From: Neopestalotiopsis rosae
Lineage: Eukaryota > Ascomycota > Sordariomycetes > Amphisphaeriales > Sporocadaceae
Direction of reading: 5' to 3'
Assembly (NCBI GenBank): GCA_023078685.1
Contig: JALGAS010000007.1
Span: 2,728,001 to 2,792,000, forward strand
Length of the DNA: 64,000 nucleotides
In this document: one piece after another, positions 1 to 9,933 of the stretch
Layout: the number at the start of each line of letters is the position of its first letter
Position numbering within the stretch: position 1 is the stretch's first letter
Notes under the pieces: generated by a model
Databases searched by the model: none
Told to the model about the DNA's origin: nothing
Seen by the model: the letters and a program-made list of their open reading frames with translations, nothing else
Translations under genes and position numbers: made by a program

Positions 1-672
1 TGATTCTCCGCACCCTTCCCCGTCTCTGTACTTTGGGGGAAGTCGACGGCCTGGACAAATGGGAGCGGCGCTGACACAGGGGGGGCCCATGGGGCTTATC
101 CGGGCTGGGCCTAATGCCCCCGACTGCCCCTCCACCCCAGGCCAGCTCGTCCTGTAACATCGTCAACTCGCGTGGGTTTGTCTGCAAAAGCCATTTGGTT
201 TTGGTTTTCTCTGGAACAAACTGCCCGCTACGCTGGCCCTGTCCCGCATAGCAACGCAGCTTTTGAGACCCGACCTGCAAGCCAACGCAGACCAACCAGC
301 CAGTTGGCAATGCGCGTGGTAGGTGGTAAGCTTGAGTTTGCGCCCGCGCCCCTCCTCTCCTCCTCGAGTCGACTGGACGGCTTGCCAGAATGAGATAGTC
401 AACCATACCTAGCTCTCTTCGCGTACCTGAATCTTTCTGCCACACCACACCTGTGCTGTCACAAAATTTAAATTTTTGAGTTTTCCTGCAAGCTCTTCTT
501 CTCCTGCTTCTTCTCCTGCTGCTGCTGCGTTCTCTTGAATAGACTTTTTCTTTCCGTGAGCTCCCGTGAGAACCGGTCCGACGTTGTCCAGTCTGATCTC
601 GTTTCCGTGTCGTCCTACCACCCGTAGCAGCAAGTTCCCTCTCGTGCCGCAGTTCCTGCACAAGCCGACGCC
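1..672 (+). promoter_or_regulatory. Upstream region and pyrimidine-rich leader of the GH63-like gene
   Basis: No convincing coding sequence is visible. The stretch from about 405 to 672 is rich in CT and CTTCTCCTG motifs, as in the transcribed leaders of filamentous fungal genes, and runs into the ATG at 673. No clear TATA box was recognised. The promoter role is inferred from position. Confidence 0.4.
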
Positions 673-3600
673 ATGGTCGTCTTTGACGGACACGAGTACC
701 TCACCGAGGAGGAGAAGCGCCTGAAGGAGGACCGCGATCGTGTCAAGTACTGGAAGAAATGGGGTCCCTACGTTGCTGAGCGACAATGGGCAACAGGCAA
801 GCCGCTCTCCAATGCGATTGAGCACGTCCAAGTCTCTTCGGCTTTTACTAACACAATGTGATTCAGTGCGCGAGGATTACAGCGCGGACGGTGATGCCTG
901 GAGTCGTAAGTCTAGCATGCTCAATGATTGAATATCTTTGACCGCATACTGATATACTGCGATACAACAGATTTCACCCACGATGATGCCCGGTCTCGAG
1001 CTTTCCGGTGGGGCGAGGATGGTATTGCTGGTGTATCCGATACCCACGGCCTCCAGAACATTGCCTTTGCATTTTGGAACGAGGAAGAGTACGTCTGGCG
1101 CCAATCATTCTCCACGCTATAGCCGCTCACACGAAATCTAGCCCTTTCCTCAAGGAACGTCTCTTTGGATTGTCCAACCCTCAGGGTAACCACGGTGAGA
1201 GTATCAAGGAAGCCCACTTTCACCTGGACAACACTCCTGTAAGTGCAATGAACAACGCTACTTCTGATATATCCTATGCTAACAGTACTTGTTTAGACGG
1301 TATGATTCCTGCCTATCTCCGATTCGAGCCGTTGTACTGACACACTCAGCACTCCTACATGAAATACCTTTACAAATATCCCCAGAAAGCCTTCCCCTAC
1401 AAGGACCTCCTAGAAGAGAACGCCAAGCGCGGCAAGGAGGACAAGGAATACCAGATCATTGATACAGGCATCTTTGAGGAAGATAGATACTGGGACATCA
1501 TTATCGAGACTGCCAAGGAGGATGATGACCCCGAGGAGCTCCTGTTCCGTGTTACCGCTTGGAACAGAGGCCCTGACCCGGCTCCCCTCCACATTGTTCC
1601 GCACGTCTGGTTCCGCAACACTTGGGCCTGGGGCAGAGAGGCAGAGGATAAGAAACCCTCTATTTCAGCTCATTCCGAAAACATGGCAAAGTCGACGCAC
1701 CACAAGCTCGGTGACCGCTATGTTCTTCTCTCCCCCTCGCCCGGAGTCGGTCCTAGCGGAGAAGATGTCCAGCCTGAGCTCATGTACACTGACAATGACA
1801 CCAACACCGATCTCTTGTACGGCCAAGAGAACAAAATCCCATTTGTCAAGGACGCTTTCCACCAGTACATCGTTGAGGGAAAGAAGAAGGCCGTCAACCC
1901 CGCCAAGACTGGTACAAAGTGCGCTGCTTGGTTCGCTTTCAACGAGTCTGGTGGTGTTGCGCCAGGAGAGTGTGCCGGTAAGCAAGCATCTGGCGTATTT
2001 ACGATTGTTTTTGCCTAGACTAACACAAATCGCTCACAGTCGTTCGTTTCCGCTTCGGCAAGAAGGCTGAGGCCTACCTCGACGAAGAAGAGTTTGACGA
2101 CATCATGGAGAAGCGCCGCGAGGAAGCAGATGACTTCTACTACCGGCTTAGCCCCCTGCCCATGAGTGATGACCTCCGCGCCATCCAGCGTCAAGCCTTC
2201 TCCGGTATGATGTGGTGCAAACAATACTATCAGTTCATCTGGGATCAGTGGGCCAATGGTGACCCCGCGCAGCCACCGCCGCCCGAGTCCAGAAAGTCGG
2301 TCAGAAACACGCAATGGAAACACTTGCACATTGACGACATCTTGTCCATGCCAGACTCTTGGGAATATCCATTTTTCGCGGCTTGGGACAGTGCATTCCA
2401 CTGTATTCCGCTTGCCATGATTGACCCAGACTTCGCCAAGAAGCAAATCGACCTCTTCACGCGAGAGTGGTACTGCCACCCCAATGGTCAACTGCCAGCG
2501 TAAGTCGGAAGAGTCTTTACGTTGATGCTGCCAGCTAATATCGCATACAGATACGAGTGGAACTTTGGTGATGTCAACCCCCCAGTGCACGCCTGGGCAA
2601 CCTTCCGTGTGTTCAAGATTGAGCGCAAATTGTACGGACGCCAGGATTTGGACTTCTTGGAGCGTGTCTTCCAGAAACTCTTGTTGAACTTCACTTGGTG
2701 GGTCAACCGAAAGGATGTCGATGGCAAGAACGTCTTTGAGGGTGGCTTCCTGGGACTGGACAACATTGGTCTGTTCAACAGATCTGAGCCGCTGCCGACT
2801 GGTGGTACCTTGGAGCAGGCCGACAGTACTGGATGGATGGCCTTCTACTGCTTGTGCATGTTGAACATTGCTCTTGAGCTTGCCAAGCACAGGCGTATCT
2901 ACGAGGATATCGCCTCGAAGTTCTTCGAGCACTTCATTTTCATCAGTGACGCCATGACGTTCAAGTCTGGTCAAACTGAGGAGAAGTCGCTGTGGAATGA
3001 GGAAGACGGCTTCTACTATGATGCCATCAACTGGGGTGGACCTTGGACCCAGCAGCTACCCGTGAGATCGCTGGTGGGTCTCATCCCGCTGTATGCTACC
3101 TTGACCTTGGAGCCTGAGCTGGTCAACAAGCTGCCTTCTTTCAAGAAGCGCGTCGACTGGTTCATGGAGAACCGATGTGATTTGGCAGAACGCAACATGG
3201 CCAGCATCAGAAAGAGAGGAAAGGGCAACAGAATTCTCCTCTCAATGGTCAGCAAAGACCGTCTCGAGAAGATCCTGAAGAGGATGTTGGACGAGGACGA
3301 GTTCTTGAGTGAACACGGTATCCGTTCGCTGTCCAAGTACCACAAGGAGAACCCATACTCGATGAATGTCAACGGGCAGGAGTTCAAGGTTGGGTACGTG
3401 CCTGGTGATTCTGACAGTGGCCTGTTTGGTGGAAACAGCAACTGGAGAGGACCGATCTGGCTGTGCGTCAACTTCCTGTTGGTGGAATCCCTGCAGAGAT
3501 TTTACTTGTTCTATGGACCTCAGTTCCAGGTGGAGTGCCCGACTGGCTCTGGAGACTACATGCATCTGGGCCATGTGTCGGAAGAGATTCAGCACCGTTT

Positions 3601-4213
3601 GCAGCATCTCTTTGCTCGTGGCGATGATGGCCGACGCAGCATCAACGATGGTAACGATGTTCTTGACTTTGACCCGCACTGGAAGGACCACATGTGGTTC
3701 CACGAGTTCTTTGATGGCGACACAGGACGTGGTCTTGGAGCCACGCATCAATGTGGTTGGACGGGTCTGATCGCCCGCATGATTCATGACACAGGGTAAG
3801 TCAAAGCGACGAAGACAACTTAGTAACGGTACTAACTATTCCATAGAATCAGCTGTCGTCTCCCGCAGACCCCTAGGACTCCGTCCGTTGGCATGGCCCA
3901 CTACTTTGACGATGTCTTCCATCGCACAGTACACGGGCACAAGGAGAAGAATGCCAAGCCCAAGATGCGCCGCTCCTCCACGGCACGGTCGATTGGAGCT
4001 CGAAGCGACTTTGAGGGCTCGGTCAATGGAGACGATGATGACGTTGCCTCGCTCGGTAACAGTGTTTCCAACCTCGACCCCGAGCGTGAGAGTGAGCGCA
4101 GAGAGGCAGATGCCCACCTCCACCACTACATCAGCGAGCAGCTGGAAAGAGTCAAGACTGACTTGGAGCACGACGGCTACAACATGGAAGATGAACACGA
4201 GACGCACGCTTAG
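673..4213 (+). CDS. GH63-like glycoside hydrolase (MGH1-like / glucosidase family), 1026 aa, 9 exons
   Basis: Exons: 673-796, 867-905, 971-1088, 1142-1238, 1297-1299, 1350-1977, 2040-2499, 2551-3795, 3847-4213; they sum to 1026 codons plus stop. The protein carries hallmarks of the large cytosolic GH63/MGH1-like (alpha/alpha)6-barrel family: ERQWATVREDYS near residue 40, THSYMKYLYKYPQ, AWDSAFHCIPLA, EWNFGDVNPPVHAW and GGNSNWRGPIW. No signal peptide is visible, so a cytosolic place is likely. A relative, as I recall it, is yeast YMR196W, whose substrate is not settled. The last 120 residues are acidic and probably flexible. Two oddities: intron 1 is GC-AG (797-866, TACTAAC branch site), and exon 5 is only three bases. 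ATG 673 lies in a good context (gccATGG). The family call is firm; the substrate is unknown. Confidence 0.9.
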
Positions 4214-5747
4214 ATTTCCCTAGAGAGCTTTGGTTGGGAGAAAGGAAATAGATTGGGCTGCAAGACTGGGCTCAATATTAGATATGGATAGATTAGTAGC
4301 TTATACTGGACAATCGCTATAATACCAGAATAGACTAAACTCAAGATCAGGAGTATCGCGGCGCCGGTGGAAACGGGTTCTTGGAGAGAAATGATACAAA
4401 CAATACACATACAATAAAATAGGCCAGCTCGTACGACCACAGTATAATTGGCTCTACTCCGCATGAAACTATTTGCATGCACTTGAGTTTACTCGAGATG
4501 TCTTGTTCAACCCATCGGAAATAGCCGTCATCGTCCTTGACGTTGACAGTAGTGGCGCCGCAATGTAACACGACACCTCCTTCGGTATAGAGTTTCTGCA
4601 TGAACTGGAGGGCCATTTTGATGATTGTCAATAAATGCGGCGCCGACAACCTGGTTCAGAGGCCATCGCCGCTGTGGGGGAGATCCGGGGTTGGCATTTA
4701 GGCTAAATGCAAACGGTGAATCGGTGACGTGCATATTCCCCTGGCTGGCGTACTGGAAACATGGTCTCTAAATTTCGCCGAATCATAGCCATTTGTGGAT
4801 TCTCAAAGTGGTCAAAGATTTATACGTATTGCTTTTGCCACAGAGCCTCGGTTTAAGCATCTCAATGGCTTGTTCTCGTATACAGGTTTGGAGAGTTCGG
4901 AGGAACATGCCGCATTGTGTATATATGGAATCACTTGGCGATACTTGATAGAACTTTACGAGCCAAGCCTGGCTGTATGGTTGGTGCATTCATCGAGCAG
5001 TACCAATGGAAGAAGATTTACCCCATGAATGCACAGTAAGTGTATCTTGCATGGGAACCTTGAACAGATGAGTCGCGAAAGTGGAAAAGTACGAGGCCCC
5101 TGCTTTGGATGTATGATGCCCTGTCTGTAATCGGCGACCATAGGAATTCGTTGTATACTGTTGCTGTGTGACCATTACACTATTGGAGGAATATCTGATA
5201 GCCAGAGCCTCCTGGGCACCTACTCATTGACATCGCCGCGTCAAAAGAAGGCGTCTCTCGAGGAGTTGGATGCTTGCACAATCCTATACGAACACGAACT
5301 GCACGATTTGGAGGGAGGCGTTCTAGCATTTCCCGACGAGAGGCTCAGAATTGGTAATATGACACGCGCTGTATACCATTTTGGTGATTCGCCCGCCTGC
5401 ATCTATTCACACAATTACACAACATGCGTGATTGTCAGGCACATACGCATGCGGTCAACTTTATATCAGTTCCAAGGACAAGCGCACCAATAAATTGCGT
5501 CTCGCGTATTCAGGCTAAATGCTAAACTGTCGCTTGTCTTACCTGTCGTAATGGACTATTGTCATTCGCTGAATTATTTTTCATATGGCTGTCCTGATGA
5601 GTAAGTGAAAGTGAAGCCAATATCAAAATACAAGATTTCAGCAAGAGTCAAGAATCTTCAAGTATAAGAACTGGCAACAGATCACGTCGCTGTCAATGAT
5701 CTGAAGAATAGCATCGCACATGCACAGCTTGTCAAGAACACACAAAC
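4214..5747. other. Intergenic: 3' flank of GH63-like gene and promoter of GH3 gene
   Basis: Short open frames here (for example 4795-5028 and 5161-5493) match no family I know and are not supported by splice structure. The last few hundred bases, up to ATG 5748, should hold the promoter and leader of the secreted GH3 enzyme. I see no repeat or RNA gene. Confidence 0.4.
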
Positions 5748-8625
5748 ATGAAGTTCACGGTCGCTACTTTGGCGTGGCTTATAGCCCATCCAATGGTTGC
5801 AGCAGGTTTTGCTCTTCCAGGACCCGCTGCGCTTCAGAAGCGAGACTGCCTCCCAGCCCTCAACTACACTGTTGAGATTGATTATGTTGGATGCTATACG
5901 GACCCAACCACGCCTAGGACTCTGACTGGCGATTCCTTCACGTTGAGCCAAAACTCACCCGAGAACTGCGGGTTCTTGTGTGGTCGAGCTGGATACTCCT
6001 ACGCCGGAGTTGAATATACCACGTATGCGTCACTCACAACATTGGCCCTGAGCATTACTGACTGTGTTGTCTAGTCAGTGCTTCTGTGGAAACAGTATCG
6101 GCAACGAGCAGGCGGACGAGTCCTCGTGCAGTACCACATGCCCTGGCGATACCTCTGCAACTTGCGGTCAGGCGTATTTGTAAGTTCTGTCCAGAGCTCC
6201 CCGGAAATCTCAAGAAGAGCGCTAAAACTCCTTCAAGTGTTAATGTGTGGGAGGTGACCAATCCAGTCGACGGAGGAGTGTCCACTTACTTCCCAGACTG
6301 TACTCGTGATCCCCTGTGCTCCAACGCCGTATGCGACACTTCGCTATCACCGCAGGAGAGGGCCACGGCTCTGGTTGCCGATCTGACCATTGATGAAAAG
6401 CTGACAAACCTTGTCGAGGAAGCTCCTGGAGTGCCTCGCTTGGGAATCATGCCATATGGGTGGTGGTCGGAAGGACTTCATGGCTTGGCCTCCTCGCCAG
6501 GCGTTTTCTTTAACGATGCTGGCAATAACTACAGCTACGCAACGTCTTTTCCTCAACCCATCCTCACTGGCGCTGCGTTCGACGATGATTTGGTCAGAGC
6601 CATTGGTGAGGTCATCAGCACTGAAACTCGGGCATATGATAATGTTGGCCGTGTTGGGCTCGATCTCTATGTGAGTAATCTGGCCTTGAGAATCCGTCAG
6701 AGCAATTTTGAGGATACTAATCCGTTCAGACACCCAACATCAATCCCTTTAGAGACCCTCGCTGGGGCCGCGGCCAGGAGACACCCAGTGAAGATCCGTT
6801 TCACGTACAGAGCTATGTTGCTGCTCTTCTCTCTGCGCTTGAAGATAGCTCTTCAGGCGAGAAGAAGGTGATCGCCACTTGCAAGCATTATGCAGGCTAT
6901 GATTTTGAGGGTACCAGCTCCGTCAGTCGGCACAGCTTCGACGCCGTCATCACGCTACAAGATTTGTCCGAGTACTATCTGCCTCCATTCAAGACCTGTG
7001 CTGCGGATCAACAAGTCGGCGCCATCATGTGCAGCTACAATGCCGTCAATGGCGTGCCCGCATGCGCCGAATCGTACCTCCTCGAAGATATCCTGCGCCA
7101 GCACTGGGGATGGGAGAAACCTGAACACTACGTCTCGACAGATTGCGGTGCGATTGATGATATCTCCGGTGGCCACTCCTATGCTTCGGACCTCGGCCAT
7201 GCTTTGGCGCTAGCCTTGCAGGCAGGGACTGATGTTGACTGCAGTTTCGGCGACGACGCTGCATATCAGCAAGCCTGGAACCAGTCTCTCATCACCGAGG
7301 ATGAAGTAGACAAGGCCTTGACCAGACTGTACACGGCGCTCGTCAGCGTGGGCTTCTTCGATCCTGCCTCGACCCAGCCTCTTCGCGCTCTTGACTGGAG
7401 CGCTGTCAACACACCCGACGCCCAGACGCTCGCCTACCAAGCCGCTGCAGAGGGCGCGGTCCTGCTGAAGAATGATGGAACGCTTCCACTCGCCTTGGAC
7501 CAGGTCGGCTCGGTGGCCTTGATCGGTCCATGGGCGCAGGCAACAACACAAATGCAGGGTAACTACGCGGGCCCGGCGCCGTACCTCATCTCACCCGCGG
7601 ATGCCGCCACGACTTTGGGTCTAGACTACACATATGTTCTGGGGTCTGGGATCAGTAGCAGCGATAGCTCCGCTGAGGAGGCGATTCAGGCTGCAAGTTC
7701 GGCAGACACAATCATTTACATGGGCGGTATTGACAACACCATTGAAGCCGAGTCACTGGACAGAACTGATATTGCGTGGCCCTCGTCCCAACTTGACCTG
7801 ATTCGAAGCCTTGCCGCCCTGGGAAAACCGTTAGTAGTTGTCCAGTTTGGAGGCGGCCAAGTTGACGATGCTGAACTGCTTGCAAACGAGTCAATCAATG
7901 CGCTTCTGTGGGGAGGCTACCCGGGCCAGTCAGGCGGCAGTGCTATTCTCGATATCCTCTTTGGCAATGTAGCTCCTGCTGGCCGTCTGCCCATCACGCA
8001 ATACCCGGCTTCTTACACCAGCCAAGTCCCTCCCACAGACATGGATCTCCGCCCAAGCGCTGGAAATGCCAACCTCGGACGGACGCACATGTGGTACGAC
8101 GGTGAAGTCATTCCCTTTGGTTTCGGTCTGCACTATACGGATTTTACCGTGGCAGTCGCCGGCGAGCCGACATGGCTCAATGGCTTCTCCGCGGAACAAA
8201 ACATTGACGACATCCCCTCGCAAGTCAACACGACGGACTGGCTCAGCACTCTCAACTTGCCCGTACTGGAGGTGCCCATTTCCGTCGAGAACACGGGGAG
8301 CGTCATTTCAGACTATGTCGTCCTCCTCTTTGCCAACTCCACCGCCGGCCCAACGCCTCGGCCCAGCAAGATCCTGGCGGCATACGGCCGCGTCAAGGGC
8401 GTCGAGGCGGGCGCCACGGCCACCACCAGCCTCGAGGTGACGCTGGACCGTCTTGTGAGGGTGGACGAACAGGGTAACCGAGTCTTGTACCCCGGAAGCT
8501 TTGAGATATTTGTCGATATCGATGCCAAGGCGGGTTATGAGTTTACGTGGACGGGGTCGGATCTGACTATTGAGACCTTTCCGCAGCCTAGTGCCACTGA
8601 TAAACGTAGTCGATTCGTGGTCTAA
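5748..8625 (+). CDS. Secreted WSC-domain GH3 beta-xylosidase/beta-glucosidase-like enzyme, 902 aa
   Basis: Exons 5748-6022, 6075-6179, 6238-6670 and 6730-8625 give 902 aa. Residues 1-20 look like a signal peptide, followed by a Kex2-type Lys-Arg at about 31-32. Residues 44-127 form a WSC-type cysteine domain (YVGCYTD, CGFLCGRAG, CFCGNS, SATCGQAY). The GH3 part starts at PDCTRDPLCSN, shows GWWSEGLHG and DPRWGRGQETPSEDP, and has the nucleophile motif STDCGA with Asp at about 409. The C-terminal half holds the second GH3 sandwich domain and an FnIII-like end. The layout resembles fungal xylan 1,4-beta-xylosidases, which release xylose from xylo-oligosaccharides outside the cell. The WSC domain, a carbohydrate-binding module, is an unusual addition as far as I know. 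Intron 2 ends at a weaker AAG acceptor. Exact sugar preference is not shown by sequence. Confidence 0.9.
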
Positions 8626-8772
8626 ATGGGGGAGGATGTAGTGATATGAGACACCACGACTTTGACCAATCTGTTAATTTCTGAGTATTACTCTTTTAGT
8701 CAATGATATATAAGCGCCGATTCACGCTTTTCTTTGCTCATCTTCTGTCAGGAGTGATTCATGCTTGACATT
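8626..8772. other. Convergent 3' ends of GH3 and MOSC genes
   Basis: Only 147 bases separate the stop codons of two genes that point at each other. Their 3' untranslated regions must be short or overlap. The stretch is AT-rich with TATATAA-like sequence, as expected for polyadenylation signals. Confidence 0.5.
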
Positions 8773-9933
8773 TCAAAATCCCTTTACATATACATGGCTT
8801 TTTGTCGTCTCAATAACCTCCAGTTTCATGCCCACCCGAATTGTACCCTCGTTTCTCGGACAGCTAAGCATGCCAAAGCACGGTTTCCACTTGATGCCTT
8901 CGTCAATACGCCGATAACTGACGAGGGTATCCCACGGCTCGTGAGCATTCTTCTCGGCAGTGTCGGGATTGACATTGGGGACTTGACAGCGGGCGCAGTG
9001 CGCCGAGACGTCAATATCTATAGCCGACGGGGCCGACAACCCGCTCACCAAGGCGCTGCCGCCGCCCGATGACGACAAGGGCGCCGGGCCATTGACGATG
9101 CGCACCTGCTTCCAGTCGTCCTCGCTCCAGGCCACGCCGCCGCGGACCACGATGTTGGGACGGAAGCGCTCCACGGAGATCTCGGCGGCGCCCTTGGCCC
9201 GCAGCCGCCCGTTGAGCTCGGCCAGCGACGCCTCGTTGGCGAGGAGCAAGGGGAGGACGTCGGGGAAGTTTGTCGACTCCCGGCGGCCCAGGAGCTCCGG
9301 GCTGCCGTTGCCGCGCAGCACACGCGGCGTCGGGCCCTTGTAGACCAGCTTGACGTCGACGTCGTCAACGCCGCCTCCCGCGAAGCCGAGCTCCGGGGCG
9401 CGCATGAGGGCGTTGACGTCCTCGCCGTACACCCAGCCGTCCGTCTCGGTTCCCCAGATGTCGACCGTCTCGCACGTCGTGTGCGCCTCCAGCCAGGCCC
9501 GCGTCGGGCGGGCCGGGATCATGACGCGCTTCTCTGGGTGGTTGCGGATGCTGATGACCAGCTGGAGATCTTCCTCGACCCCCGGGTGTGAGTGTCGACG
9601 TTTCTTCGTGCTCACCCCATCTTGATCATCTTGAGTGCCGAGTTGTGGCTGTTCTGGCGCCGCTGTAGCAGCAGTAGCGGCAGCAGTGCTCGCGAGTGCC
9701 GTGTCAATCAGCGTGAGCTCCGAGTACTCGCGAATGGTGACGAATTTGTTCTTGCCGTCCTTGGCGCTGACGAACATCCAGTTCCGGTCGAGGTCGAGCC
9801 CCTGCCTGGTGAGGCGGCTGGAGCGCACCGTGAAGCCGCGGCACGATTTGATGGGATATACACGCAGCTCCGATATGACGGCCGTTTCCCTCACGGTGGG
9901 GGCAAAGGGATTAAGGCTTTGAAGATTGACCAT
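8773..9933 (-). CDS. MOSC-domain protein, mARC-like molybdenum cofactor enzyme, 386 aa
   Basis: Single-exon gene. Near the start it has YPIKSCRGFTV, the signature of the MOSC N-terminal beta-barrel. The C-terminal MOSC domain has RFRPNIVVRG and CARCQVPNVNPDT. In the mARC/MOCO sulphurase-C family the Cys of that RC motif is the molybdenum ligand. Characterised relatives reduce N-hydroxylated compounds or act in molybdenum cofactor handling. Residues about 79-127 are an Ala/Thr/Gln-rich, then basic, low-complexity insert between barrel strands, which is not part of the core fold. Length is normal to slightly long for the family. The gene converges on the GH3 gene and has no evident functional partner nearby. 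Substrate is unknown. Confidence 0.88.
   Translation of the reverse strand: MVNLQSLNPFAPTVRETAVISELRVYPIKSCRGFTVRSSRLTRQGLDLDRNWMFVSAKDGKNKFVTIREYSELTLIDTALASTAAATAATAAPEQPQLGTQDDQDGVSTKKRRHSHPGVEEDLQLVISIRNHPEKRVMIPARPTRAWLEAHTTCETVDIWGTETDGWVYGEDVNALMRAPELGFAGGGVDDVDVKLVYKGPTPRVLRGNGSPELLGRRESTNFPDVLPLLLANEASLAELNGRLRAKGAAEISVERFRPNIVVRGGVAWSEDDWKQVRIVNGPAPLSSSGGGSALVSGLSAPSAIDIDVSAHCARCQVPNVNPDTAEKNAHEPWDTLVSYRRIDEGIKWKPCFGMLSCPRNEGTIRVGMKLEVIETTKSHVYVKGF

Noticed and set aside
2015..2974. A 319-codon minus-strand frame opposite the GH63-like gene
   Set aside because: Antisense shadow; it spans two introns of the real gene and shows no motif.
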